Origin: UBA4660 sp034408895
Lineage (GTDB): Bacteria > Bacteroidota > Bacteroidia > Flavobacteriales_D > Sanyastnellaceae
Reading direction: 5' to 3'
Assembly: GCA_034408895.1 (NCBI GenBank)
Contig: JAWXCI010000072.1
Coordinates: forward strand, 1-16,913
DNA: 16,913 nucleotides
In this document: piece by piece, positions 1 to 6,194 of the stretch
Layout of the letters: the number at the start of each line of letters is the position of its first letter
How positions within the stretch are numbered: the stretch's first letter is position 1
The notes under the pieces: model-generated
The model's database searches: none
Told to the model about the DNA's origin: nothing
What the model saw: the letters and a program-made list of their open reading frames with translations, nothing else
Position numbers and translations under genes: made by a program

Positions 1-207
1 AGCTTGCTCGGCAGCCATCTGGGCTGCATACGGAGTGTTTTTCTTGGATCCTTTGAAGCCCATTTTACCGGCTGATGACCATGAAATAACCTGCCCCTGG
101 TTGTTAGTGAGTGAAATAATAATGTTGTTGAAAGTGCTTTGCACGTGGGCCTCGCCTTGCGCTTCAATCAGCACATTTCTTTTCTTTTTCTTTTCTGTTT
201 TTGCCAT
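1..207 (-). CDS. rpsK: 30S ribosomal protein uS11 (S11), N-terminal 69 residues, cut by window edge
   Basis: Reading the minus strand from the ATG at 205-207 gives a product beginning MAKTEKKRNVLIEAQGEAHV and continuing through a stretch containing STFNNIIISLTNNQG and SWSSAGKMGFKGSKKNTPYAA. This is the conserved N-terminal half of uS11, which sits on the 30S platform beside the E-site mRNA. The frame stays open to base 1, so the C-terminal part lies outside the window. It follows rpsM by 30 nt, the usual alpha-operon order, where rpsD, rpoA and rplQ would be expected next. The lysine-rich start just after the ATG is typical of Bacteroidota versions. The identity is clear from sequence; only the missing end is unknown. 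Confidence 0.97.
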   Translation of the reverse strand, partial: MAKTEKKKKRNVLIEAQGEAHVQSTFNNIIISLTNNQGQVISWSSAGKMGFKGSKKNTPYAAQMAAEQA

Positions 208-237
208 AATACAATTTCTAAATCGCGTCCTTACCTA

Positions 238-615
238 TTATTTCGTCACCTTCTTCTTGTTTGCAACTGTTTTGCGTTTTCCCTTGCGTGTGCGCGCATT
301 GGTCTTGGTGCGTTGTCCGCGTACTGGCAAACTATTGCGGTGGCGTACACCGCGGTAGCTTCCAATGTCCATCAACCGTTTTATAGAAAGTTGGACATCG
401 GAGCGCAAGGCGCCCTCCACTTTTATTTCGGTGGTAATGAATGCGCGAATTTTTGATAGCTCATCATCATTCCAGTCCTGCACTTTTTTGTTCACATCAA
501 CATCCGATGCTGCGAGTATCCTCCGCGATGTGTTACGGCCAATGCCATAGATATAGGTCAGACCTATTTCTCCTCTTTTGTTTCTTGGTAAATCAATACC
601 TGCAATCCTTGCCAT
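238..615 (-). CDS. rpsM: 30S ribosomal protein uS13 (S13)
   Basis: The product is 125 residues, a normal length for uS13. It begins MARIAGIDLPRNKRGEIGLTYIYGIG, containing the helix-hairpin-helix type region, and has the conserved SYRGVRHRNSLPVRGQRTKT segment at about residues 86-105, followed by NARTRKG and a very basic lysine-rich tail. In the family, uS13 lies in the 30S head, forms intersubunit bridges with 23S rRNA and uL5, and sends its basic C-terminal tail towards the P-site tRNA. It lies between rpmJ and rpsK. The spacer upstream (616-688) is long for this operon and carries a tandem repeat. The ATG start is supported by the conserved MARIAG N-terminus. Confidence 0.99.
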   Translation of the reverse strand: MARIAGIDLPRNKRGEIGLTYIYGIGRNTSRRILAASDVDVNKKVQDWNDDELSKIRAFITTEIKVEGALRSDVQLSIKRLMDIGSYRGVRHRNSLPVRGQRTKTNARTRKGKRKTVANKKKVTK

Positions 616-636
616 TTTTTATTTGATTTGGGATGT

Positions 637-657
637 GAGATTTGAGATTTGAGATTT
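637..657 (-). repeat. Three tandem copies of a 7-bp unit (GAGATTT on the plus strand) in the rpmJ-rpsM spacer
   Basis: Bases 637-643, 644-650 and 651-657 are three exact copies of GAGATTT. The array sits inside the 73-nt spacer between rpmJ and rpsM and is flanked by a perfect 7-bp inverted repeat, GGGATGT (630-636) and ACATCCC (659-665). In the mRNA it would be a 22-nt loop closed by a 7-bp stem. It resembles the heptad-period spacers at 12362-12381 and 14843-14870. No function is known; it could be slippage-derived filler. Confidence 0.85.
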
Positions 658-688
658 TACATCCCATATCTCCGTACTCATATCTATT

Positions 689-805
689 TTATCCTTGTCT
701 TTGTTTGAACTTTGGGTTCTTCTTGTTGATTACGTATAGCTTTCCTCTACGGCTAACAATCTTACAGTCAATAGAACGCTTTTTTATGGATGCTCGTACT
801 TTCAT
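689..805 (-). CDS. rpmJ: 50S ribosomal protein bL36 (L36), zinc-ligand-free form
   Basis: This is a 38-residue gene. Its product starts MKVRASIKKRSIDCKIVSRR, continues GKLYVINKKNPKFKQRQG and stops at TAA (689-691). The MKVRAS start and the K-Q-R-Q-G end are diagnostic of bL36, a small late-assembling 50S protein that contacts 23S rRNA. Zinc-binding bL36 uses three Cys and one His; here only Cys14 is present and the equivalent positions are Ser11, Asn27 and a residue near Phe33, so it should not bind zinc. It lies between infA and rpsM, as in other Bacteroidota. The upstream spacer is 112 nt, the longest inside the operon. Confidence 0.97.
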   Translation of the reverse strand: MKVRASIKKRSIDCKIVSRRGKLYVINKKNPKFKQRQG

Positions 806-828
806 TTTTGTTCAATTTGCGATTTCAG

Positions 829-846
829 TCCCTATAACTATCGGGA
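829..846. repeat. Imperfect palindrome of the TCCCGATAGCTATCGGGA type, copy 1 (infA-rpmJ spacer)
   Basis: Bases 829-846 read TCCCTATAACTATCGGGA, matching the idealised 18-bp palindrome at 16 of 18 positions, with intact outer arms TCCC/GGGA. Two related copies lie at 15381-15398 and 16025-16042. All three are outside coding sequence. From general familiarity with Bacteroidota genomes, this palindrome resembles a dispersed intergenic repeat, but copy number cannot be checked here. In the mRNA it could form a short hairpin just upstream of rpmJ. Confidence 0.7.
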
Positions 847-860
847 TGGGATTTTGGGAA

Positions 861-907
861 ATGAGATGCTAGATTTTGAATCTAATACCTCAAGTCTGCT
901 ATCTCAT
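861..907 (-). other. Predicted two-part stem-loop downstream of infA
   Basis: ATGAGAT (861-867) and ATCTCAT (901-907) form a perfect 7-bp inverted repeat. Nested inside it, TAGATT (870-875) and AATCTA (879-884) form a 6-bp stem with a 3-nt loop. The element begins about 10 nt downstream of the infA stop codon, within the spacer before rpmJ. There is no T-run on the transcribed side typical of an intrinsic terminator, so it is more likely an mRNA structure or processing or stability element, or chance in A+T-rich DNA. Confidence 0.45.
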
Positions 908-917
908 ATTTATTTGT

Positions 918-1136
918 CTATTTGTATCTAAAACTTATTCTTCCTTTTGTTAAATCATAAGGCGACATCTCCACTTTTACCCTGTCGCCTGGCAAAATCC
1001 GGATGTAGTGCATCCTCATCTTGCCAGATATATGAGCTGTAATCACATGGCCGTTCTCCAGTTCAACGCGAAACATTGCGTTGGAAAGGGCTTCGATGAT
1101 GGTGCCGTCCAGCTCAATTGATTTTTGTTTGGCCAT
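918..1136 (-). CDS. infA: Translation initiation factor IF-1
   Basis: The 72-residue product has the usual IF-1 length and reads MAKQKSIELDGTIIEALSNA at its start, then FRVELENGHVITAHISGKMR and a GDRVKVEMSPYDLTKGRI stretch. This is the S1-like OB fold that fills the 30S A site during initiation and helps position IF-2 and IF-3. The ATG at 1134-1136 is chosen from the conserved MAKQ start. The gene begins inside the 3' end of map, giving a 23-nt overlap in a different frame, so its translation is probably coupled to that of map. It ends with TAG at 918-920. Confidence 0.98.
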   Translation of the reverse strand: MAKQKSIELDGTIIEALSNAMFRVELENGHVITAHISGKMRMHYIRILPGDRVKVEMSPYDLTKGRISFRYK

Positions 1137-1953
1137 TTATCATTTTGTCTCTTATATCTACACTAAGCCCCAGGGCTTGTTCAATCCATTCAAAACTGGA
1201 TAAAACTTCAGCTTTTCCGTTTCGCACCGCAACGGTGTGTTCGAAGTGTGCCGATGGTTTGCGGTCAGCGGTGCTCACTGTCCATCCATCCTTTTGATGC
1301 TTCACGTTTTTAGTTCCCATGTTTATCATGGGTTCTATTGCTATCACCAATCCGCTTCTCATCACAGGGCCAGTTCCGCGTTTTCCAAAGTTGGGAACTT
1401 CAGGGGCTTCGTGAAGGTTTCTGCCTACTCCATGTCCTACCAGTTCGCGCACTACTCCGTATCCGTGTTTTTCAGCGTGATTTTGTATCGCCCAACTAAT
1501 GTCGCCCACTCTTTTTCCAATCACTGCATTTGCAATTCCTATTTCCAAGCACTCCCTGGTTACTCGAAGAAGTTTCTTAACATCATCACTCAGTTCGCCA
1601 ATTGCGAAAGTGAATGCTGAGTCACCAAAAAATCCATTCTTCTTCACACCGCAATCCACCGATACTATGTCTCCGGGTTCAAGCGGAATGTCTGTGGGTA
1701 ATCCATGAACTACCGCTTCGTTAACCGAGGTGCAAAGCGTATTGGGATAATTTCCTAATCCTTTGAATCCAGGTTCAGCACCGTGATCTCGGATAAACGA
1801 TTCAGCCACTGTATCAAGCTCGCGGGTTGTAATTCCCGGGCGGATGAGTTTAGCCACTTCTGCTAAAGTTTTTCCAACAAGTAAAGAACTTTCCCTGATG
1901 AGTTCAACCTCGTCATCGGTTTTCAGGTAAACCGTTTTATCTGCCTTTGCCAC
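1114..1953 (-). CDS. map: Methionine aminopeptidase, type I
   Basis: The 279-residue product is a type I methionine aminopeptidase of the pita-bread fold; it removes the initiator Met from nascent proteins with a two-metal centre. The five expected metal ligands are present in order: Asp100 (VSVDCG), Asp111 (FFGDSAF), His174 (VGHGVGR), Glu207 (AIEPMI) and Glu238 (HFEHTV). The substrate-contacting His83 (VVHGLP) is also present. It has no N-terminal zinc-finger extension. The C-terminus after about residue 252 is somewhat extended relative to the roughly 260-residue E. coli enzyme, and the DNA encoding its last residues overlaps the infA start. It follows secY by 14 nt, standard for this phylum and functionally logical beside ribosome and translocon genes. 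Confidence 0.98.
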   Translation of the reverse strand: MAKADKTVYLKTDDEVELIRESSLLVGKTLAEVAKLIRPGITTRELDTVAESFIRDHGAEPGFKGLGNYPNTLCTSVNEAVVHGLPTDIPLEPGDIVSVDCGVKKNGFFGDSAFTFAIGELSDDVKKLLRVTRECLEIGIANAVIGKRVGDISWAIQNHAEKHGYGVVRELVGHGVGRNLHEAPEVPNFGKRGTGPVMRSGLVIAIEPMINMGTKNVKHQKDGWTVSTADRKPSAHFEHTVAVRNGKAEVLSSFEWIEQALGLSVDIRDKMINGQTKIN

Positions 1954-1967
1954 TGTTGTTCTCCGGT

Positions 1968-3305
1968 TTAAATGCCAACAGGTGAAGCCTGAGACATTCT
2001 TCCCCGCACTCTTCCCGATTTCATCAATCCATCATAATGGTGAGAGAGCAAATGGCTTTCTATCTGTTGTAAAAGGTCTAGCAACACACCCACAGTAATC
2101 AGGAGCGATGAACCACCAAAAAATCTTCCGAAATTCGGATTCTCTACCAGTCCTATCAAATTCAAGAGGAACGGCATTATTGCAATTATGCCCAGCATAA
2201 TACCCCCAGGTAAAGTAATGCGTGAAAGAATTTCATCAATAAAATCTGCTGTGGGCCTGCCTGGTTTTACACCGGGTACAAAATTTCCGTTGCGTTTCAA
2301 ATCATCCGCTATCTGCATAGGGTTAGTAGTGATAGCAGTATAGAAATAAGTAAAGACAATAATCAAGAGGAAGAATAAAAGGTTATGTGCCAGACCATAA
2401 TAATCGGCCAGGCTACGCAATAATCCGCTATCGCGGAAGGAAGGACTTTGCTGTATTAAACTTGGGATAAACATGATGGCCTGAGCAAAGATGATGGGCA
2501 TTACACCGGCTGTATTAAGTCGAATGGGAATGTAAGAACGTGCACCCGCACCAGCAGGTAAATGCGATCCGCCAGTATTCAGTTTGGCCATTTGTATAGG
2601 AATTCTCCTTATAGCTTGAATTACTGCCACGCACAATCCAGTGATAATTGCAATCATTGCAATTTCCAAAATGAGGAAGAAAGGATTCTGTTCAAGTACT
2701 TCGCCTGCAAATGCCGATGGCAAATCAGAAAGGATACCCACCATAATGATGAGTGAAGTTCCGTTACCAATACCGCGATCGGTTATTTTTTCACCCAGCC
2801 ACATTACGAACAGTGCAGAACCAGTAAGAATAATTATTGCAGCAGCCATCCATAAGGAACTATCCTGAGGCTTTGCCGCTTCGGGTATGCTGGATGCAAT
2901 GTAACCTGGAGCCTGGAACATACACACAGCAATAGTGAGGAACCTAGTCCATTGTGTAATTTTCTTCCGCCCGCTTTCTCCTTCCCTCTGCATCTTCTGG
3001 ATGCTGGGCACTGCAAGGCTCAGCAACTGGATGATGATAGATGCCGAGATGTACGGCATTATTCCAAGCGCAAAAATGGAAGCACGGCTGAAGGCACCTC
3101 CTGTGAACATGGAAAGAAAGTCAAGCAACCCGCCTTCCTGGCTGGCTCTGGCAGTTTCTCTTTCGAGTGTCACGGAATCTACCCCCGGAAGTATGATGTA
3201 CGAACCAATGCGGTACACCAGAATTAGCCCAAGCGTGAAGAGTATCTTCCTTCGCAGGTCTTCGTGGTTGTAGATATTTTTTATTTTCTGGATAAAATTC
3301 TTCAT
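1968..3305 (-). CDS. secY: Protein translocase channel subunit SecY
   Basis: The 445-residue product is strongly hydrophobic with a pattern consistent with the ten membrane segments of SecY, the pore of the SecYEG translocon in the inner membrane. Recognisable family segments include the N-terminal DLRRKILFTLGLILVYRIGS (TM1), MFTGGAFSRASIFALGIMPY before TM2, the AGVMPIIFAQAIMF region, and FVPGVKPGRPTADFIDEIL near the C-terminal half, which forms the cytoplasmic loop that contacts SecA and the ribosome. A Gly/Ala/Ser-rich insertion around GGSHLPAGAGAR precedes the AGVMP segment. It follows rplO with 6 nt between, so it is co-expressed with the ribosomal proteins, as in most bacteria. Confidence 0.99.
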   Translation of the reverse strand: MKNFIQKIKNIYNHEDLRRKILFTLGLILVYRIGSYIILPGVDSVTLERETARASQEGGLLDFLSMFTGGAFSRASIFALGIMPYISASIIIQLLSLAVPSIQKMQREGESGRKKITQWTRFLTIAVCMFQAPGYIASSIPEAAKPQDSSLWMAAAIIILTGSALFVMWLGEKITDRGIGNGTSLIIMVGILSDLPSAFAGEVLEQNPFFLILEIAMIAIITGLCVAVIQAIRRIPIQMAKLNTGGSHLPAGAGARSYIPIRLNTAGVMPIIFAQAIMFIPSLIQQSPSFRDSGLLRSLADYYGLAHNLLFFLLIIVFTYFYTAITTNPMQIADDLKRNGNFVPGVKPGRPTADFIDEILSRITLPGGIMLGIIAIMPFLLNLIGLVENPNFGRFFGGSSLLITVGVLLDLLQQIESHLLSHHYDGLMKSGRVRGRMSQASPVGI

Positions 3306-3311
3306 ATACGC

Positions 3312-3761
3312 TTAGTTGAGCGTGGCTGTTGTTCCCCCTAATTTCTCGATTGCTTCTTTGGCGGATGCCGAAAAGCTGTGCGCCGTCACATTCACTTTTG
3401 AAGTGAGTTCACCACGGCCAAGTATTTTCACAAGGTCCTTTTTGGATGAAATTCCATGTTCCACAAGGGTGGCAGGTGTCACTTCTGTGAGGCTGTATTT
3501 TTCAATAAGTATTTGCAGGCTGTCCAGGTTTATGCCTTTGTACTCTACCCGGTTAATGTTCTTAAAACCGAACTTGGGCAACCTGCGCTGCAGCGGCATC
3601 TGGCCGCCTTCAAAACCAAATTTGCGTTTAGTACCTGAGCGCTGTCCGGCACCTTTATTCCCCCGGCCTGACGTTTCGCCAAGACCGGAACCTTGTCCGC
3701 GACCAAGGCGCTTGCGAGTTCGCACGGAGCCTTTTGCGGGTTTGAGTGTGTTGAGATTCAT
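3312..3761 (-). CDS. rplO: 50S ribosomal protein uL15 (L15)
   Basis: The 149-residue product has the typical uL15 layout: an extended basic Gly/Arg-rich N-terminal arm (KPAKGSVRTRKRLGRGQGSG, then GRGNKGAGQRSG) that threads into 23S rRNA, then a globular domain with GFEGGQMPLQRRLPKFGFKN and a C-terminal VTAHSFSASAKEAIEKLGG segment. The family joins late in 50S assembly. It begins MNLNTLKPAKGS, the standard start. An AAGGA sequence lies about 8 nt upstream of the ATG, one of the few Shine-Dalgarno-like sites in this operon. It sits between rpmD and secY. Confidence 0.99.
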   Translation of the reverse strand: MNLNTLKPAKGSVRTRKRLGRGQGSGLGETSGRGNKGAGQRSGTKRKFGFEGGQMPLQRRLPKFGFKNINRVEYKGINLDSLQILIEKYSLTEVTPATLVEHGISSKKDLVKILGRGELTSKVNVTAHSFSASAKEAIEKLGGTTATLN

Positions 3762-3807
3762 TTTATTTTTCCTTAATTCGGACTAGTAGGTATTAGCACT
3801 GCCGATA

Positions 3808-3987
3808 TTATTTATAATCCACTTTCAACAGATGGCCAACTGCGCGAATCATCCCCTTAATGTTTGGGGTGAGTTCTTTTTCCACTGGCACATTCAATTT
3901 TTTTATTCCTAACGCCTGAATGGTCAACTTCTGTCGCTTAGGCTGGTCAATGGCGCTTTTTACTTGTTTGATTATCACTTTTGACAT
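3808..3987 (-). CDS. rpmD: 50S ribosomal protein uL30 (L30)
   Basis: This is a 59-residue gene between rpsE and rplO. The product reads MSKVIIKQVKSAIDQPKRQK at its start, then LTIQALGIKKLNVPVEKELT and a C-terminal segment with NIKGMIRAVGHLLKVDYK. The pattern I-K-Q-V-K-S-x-I, Q-K-x-T-I-x-A-L-G-I-K-K-L and G-M-I-x-x-V-x-H-L matches uL30, a compact ferredoxin-like 50S protein. The start ATG (3985-3987) lies 26 nt after the rpsE stop and the stop codon is TAA (3808-3810). Gene order rpsE-rpmD-rplO is universal in the spc operon and supports the call. Confidence 0.97.
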   Translation of the reverse strand: MSKVIIKQVKSAIDQPKRQKLTIQALGIKKLNVPVEKELTPNIKGMIRAVGHLLKVDYK

Positions 3988-4013
3988 GATGTGTTTCCTT
4001 TTTATTGTTGTGA

Positions 4014-4532
4014 TTATCCGTTGTAAACTTTTTCCACGGGAATTCCACGAATAGCGGCAATCTCATATGCACTGCGCATGTTCTTCAATGCGTCAAGGGT
4101 TGCCTTTACCACGTTGTGCGGATTGGATGAGCCTTTAGATTTTGCAAGTACATCAGTAACTCCGGCCGACTCCAGCACAGCACGCATGGCACCTCCGGCT
4201 ATTACACCGGTACCATGTGATGCGGGCTTGAGGAATACACGGGCACCTCCGAATTTGCCGTTTTGCACATGTGGAATGGTACCCTTGTGCACGGGCACAC
4301 GAATGAGGTTTTTCTTGGCGTCTTCTATTCCCTTAGTCACCGCATCCGACACCTCTTTTGCCTTACCCAAGCCATGACCCACCACACCGTTTTCATTTCC
4401 CACTACCACTATGGCAGCGAATCCGAATGCGCGTCCGCCTTTGGTCACTTTGGTAACCCTGTTTACCGCCACCAAACGGTCCTTTAATTCTGTTTCGCTT
4501 GCGCGAACTATTCTTGATTCTGACATACTCAT
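4014..4532 (-). CDS. rpsE: 30S ribosomal protein uS5 (S5)
   Basis: The 172-residue product has the two uS5 domains: the N-terminal double-stranded RNA-binding-like domain, with DRLVAVNRVTKVTKGGRAFG and FAAIVVVGNENGVVGHGLGK, and a C-terminal domain with IPHVQNGKFGGARVFLKPAS and GTGVIAGGAMRAVLESAGV. The VTKGGR loop is where spectinomycin-resistance changes occur in other bacteria and looks unaltered. uS5 sits at the mRNA entry channel with uS3 and uS4. The first ATG (4530-4532) overlaps the rplR stop by one base (TAATG), implying translational coupling; a second in-frame ATG two codons later (4524-4526) is the alternative start. Confidence 0.98.
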   Translation of the reverse strand: MSMSESRIVRASETELKDRLVAVNRVTKVTKGGRAFGFAAIVVVGNENGVVGHGLGKAKEVSDAVTKGIEDAKKNLIRVPVHKGTIPHVQNGKFGGARVFLKPASHGTGVIAGGAMRAVLESAGVTDVLAKSKGSSNPHNVVKATLDALKNMRSAYEIAAIRGIPVEKVYNG

Positions 4533-4885
4533 TAAAATTTAAGGCCGGCCTCGCGGGCACTTTCAGCCAATGATTTTACTCTTCCATGAAAAAGGTAGCC
4601 ACCTCGGTCGAATACAACTCCTTCAACTCCTGCTGCCTTTGCTCTTTCGGCAAGTGATTTACCCACCAACTTTGCCTGTTCTATTTTATTGGTGCCAGCA
4701 GCTTCACTCATTTTAAGTGATGAGGCAGAAGCAAGTGTAACACCTTTTACATCATCAATTACTTGTGCGTATATCTGTTTATTGCTGCGGAACACAGAAA
4801 GGCGCGGTTTGTTTTCCGTGCCATTAACACGGGCACGTATTTTTTTCCTGATTTTAGCCCTGCGGGCTTCTTTGCTGAATGCCAT
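4532..4885 (-). CDS. rplR: 50S ribosomal protein uL18 (L18)
   Basis: From the ATG at 4883-4885 the product is 117 residues, beginning MAFSKEARRAKIRKKIRARV and including NKPRLSVFRSNKQIYAQVID and GVVFDRGGYLFHGRVKSLAE. uL18 binds 5S rRNA in the central protuberance with uL5. A longer reading from an in-frame TTG at 4892-4894 would add three residues, but MAFSKEARR is the conserved family start, so ATG is preferred. The leader is A-rich (AAAAAA immediately before the ATG) with no Shine-Dalgarno sequence. The stop TAA overlaps the rpsE start by one base. Upstream spacing to rplF is 12 nt. Confidence 0.98.
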   Translation of the reverse strand: MAFSKEARRAKIRKKIRARVNGTENKPRLSVFRSNKQIYAQVIDDVKGVTLASASSLKMSEAAGTNKIEQAKLVGKSLAERAKAAGVEGVVFDRGGYLFHGRVKSLAESAREAGLKF

Positions 4886-4897
4886 TTTTTTCAATAA

Positions 4898-5449
4898 TTA
4901 TTTAGCTGCTGTTTTGCCAGCTTTTTTACGTACAAATTCACCTACATAACGGACACCCTTTCCTTTGTAAGGCTCCGGTTTGCGTAGGGAGCGCAGTTTA
5001 GAAGCCACCTGCCCCAGCAATTGTTTATCGTGGCACTCAAGGCTGATAAGCGGGTTTTCACCTTTTTCAGCTTTTGCAGTTACTTTTATTTCATTGGGCA
5101 ACTGAATAATAATGGGGTGGCTATAACCCAGTGTTAATTCAAGTTGTTGCCCGCTGGCTTTGCAACGATAACCAACTCCTCTTAATTCGAGGTCGCGTTT
5201 ATATCCAGTGTCCACTCCTGTTATCATGTTATTGATAAGGGCGCGGTAAAGCCCGTGTTTCGAGCGAATGGCTTTGTCTTCACTTTCCCTGGACAAGGTG
5301 ATAGTGCCATCTTCAATACTCAGTTTGATGGCGGGATCAATCCATTGCTCAAGTTCGCCTTTTGGGCCTTTCACTTTTACAACATCACCGTTATGAGAGA
5401 CTTGAACTCCTTTTGCGATGCTGATGGGTAATTTTCCTATCCTTGACAT
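4898..5449 (-). CDS. rplF: 50S ribosomal protein uL6 (L6)
   Basis: The 183-residue product shows the two tandem uL6 domains. The N-terminal one starts MSRIGKLPISIAKGVQVSHN and includes VKVKGPKGELEQWIDP; the C-terminal one contains ELRGVGYRCKASGQQLELTL and GYSHPIIIQLP. The RKPEPYKGKGVRYVGEFVRK signature is near the C-terminus, at about residues 155-175. uL6 lies near the sarcin-ricin loop where elongation factors dock. The ATG at 5447-5449 is immediately preceded in the mRNA by a run of ten A residues plus GC, an A-rich leader without a Shine-Dalgarno site. It follows rpsH by 46 nt. Confidence 0.99.
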   Translation of the reverse strand: MSRIGKLPISIAKGVQVSHNGDVVKVKGPKGELEQWIDPAIKLSIEDGTITLSRESEDKAIRSKHGLYRALINNMITGVDTGYKRDLELRGVGYRCKASGQQLELTLGYSHPIIIQLPNEIKVTAKAEKGENPLISLECHDKQLLGQVASKLRSLRKPEPYKGKGVRYVGEFVRKKAGKTAAK

Positions 5450-5495
5450 GCTTTTTTTTTTATTGGGTCAATTTAATTAGCCCACAAATAATTCT

Positions 5496-5891
5496 TTAAT
5501 ACACATTACACAATACCTCGCCACCTACATTTTCTTTGCGGGCTTCTTTATCCGTCATTACACCTTTGGAGGTAGACAATATGGCGATACCCATTCCATT
5601 GAGTACACGCGGCAAATCTTCCGAGCCTGTATATCTTCGAAGGCCGGGTGTTGATACTCTATCAATTTTTGTAATGGCCGGGCTTTTAGTTTTCGGGTGG
5701 TATTTAAGGGCAATTTTTATAGTACCAGGTTTTCCATCCTCGAATTTGAAGTTCAGGATATATCCCTTCTCATGAAGGATTTTGGTAATTTCCTTCTTGA
5801 GGTTAGATGCTGGAATTTCCACCACTTTGTGATGTGCCGATTGGGCATTCCTGATCCGGGTAAGGTAGTCTGCTATTGGGTCTGTAAACAT
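5496..5891 (-). CDS. rpsH: 30S ribosomal protein uS8 (S8)
   Basis: The 131-residue product has the classic uS8 start with TDPIADYLTRIRNA and SAHHKVVEIPASNLKKEI, and the C-terminal signature GLRRYTGSEDLPRVLNGMGI followed by ILSTSKGVMTDKEARKENVG. uS8 binds helix 21 of 16S rRNA and organises the central domain. In E. coli it represses its own operon by binding mRNA near rplE; no such mimic was identified here. The gene ends about 46 nt before rplF, and that spacer holds a possible short GGG/CCC hairpin and the A-tract before rplF. Confidence 0.99.
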   Translation of the reverse strand: MFTDPIADYLTRIRNAQSAHHKVVEIPASNLKKEITKILHEKGYILNFKFEDGKPGTIKIALKYHPKTKSPAITKIDRVSTPGLRRYTGSEDLPRVLNGMGIAILSTSKGVMTDKEARKENVGGEVLCNVY

Positions 5892-5912
5892 TTTATTTCT
5901 CCTGTATCTTAA

Positions 5913-6182
5913 TTACCAACTTGCTTTTTTTACACCCGGTATGCGCCCGTCAAGCGCAAGGTCGCGGAATTGGTTGCGACAAAGTGCAAACTGGCGGATG
6001 TAGCCCCGAGGGCGCCCTGTTAACTGGCACCGGTTACGGATGCGTACTTTGCTTGAATTGCGCGGAAGTTTTTGCAAACCATCCCAGTCTCCTGCCTTTT
6101 TCAGTTCAGCACGTTTCTTCGCGTATTTAGCGGTGAGGGCTATGCGCTTGCGCTCACGGGCTTTCATTGATTCTTTGGCCAT
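5913..6182 (-). CDS. rpsN: 30S ribosomal protein uS14 (S14), long zinc-independent form
   Basis: The 89-residue product is the long form of uS14: MAKESMKARERKRIALTAKY, then LQKLPRNSSKVRIRNRCQLT, GRPRGYIRQFALCRNQFRDL and the end GRIPGVKKASW. The short zinc form has two CxxC pairs; here they read Cys52-x-x-Thr55 and Cys68-x-x-Gln71, so only one Cys of each pair remains and zinc is not expected. uS14 lies in the 30S head near uS3, uS10 and uS19. Spacing is 12 nt from rplE and 21 nt to rpsH. This matches the zinc-free bL36 in the same operon. Confidence 0.99.
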   Translation of the reverse strand: MAKESMKARERKRIALTAKYAKKRAELKKAGDWDGLQKLPRNSSKVRIRNRCQLTGRPRGYIRQFALCRNQFRDLALDGRIPGVKKASW

Positions 6183-6194
6183 TCTTTGATTCTA

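Noticed and set aside
642..872. 76-residue plus-strand frame across rpmJ and its spacers
   Set aside because: It is antisense to rpmJ (bL36), which is unmistakable on the other strand, and its C-terminal part is translated palindrome.
4886..4894. TTG start adding three residues to rplR
   Set aside because: The conserved uL18 start MAFSKEARR begins at the ATG at 4883-4885, so the longer form is unlikely.
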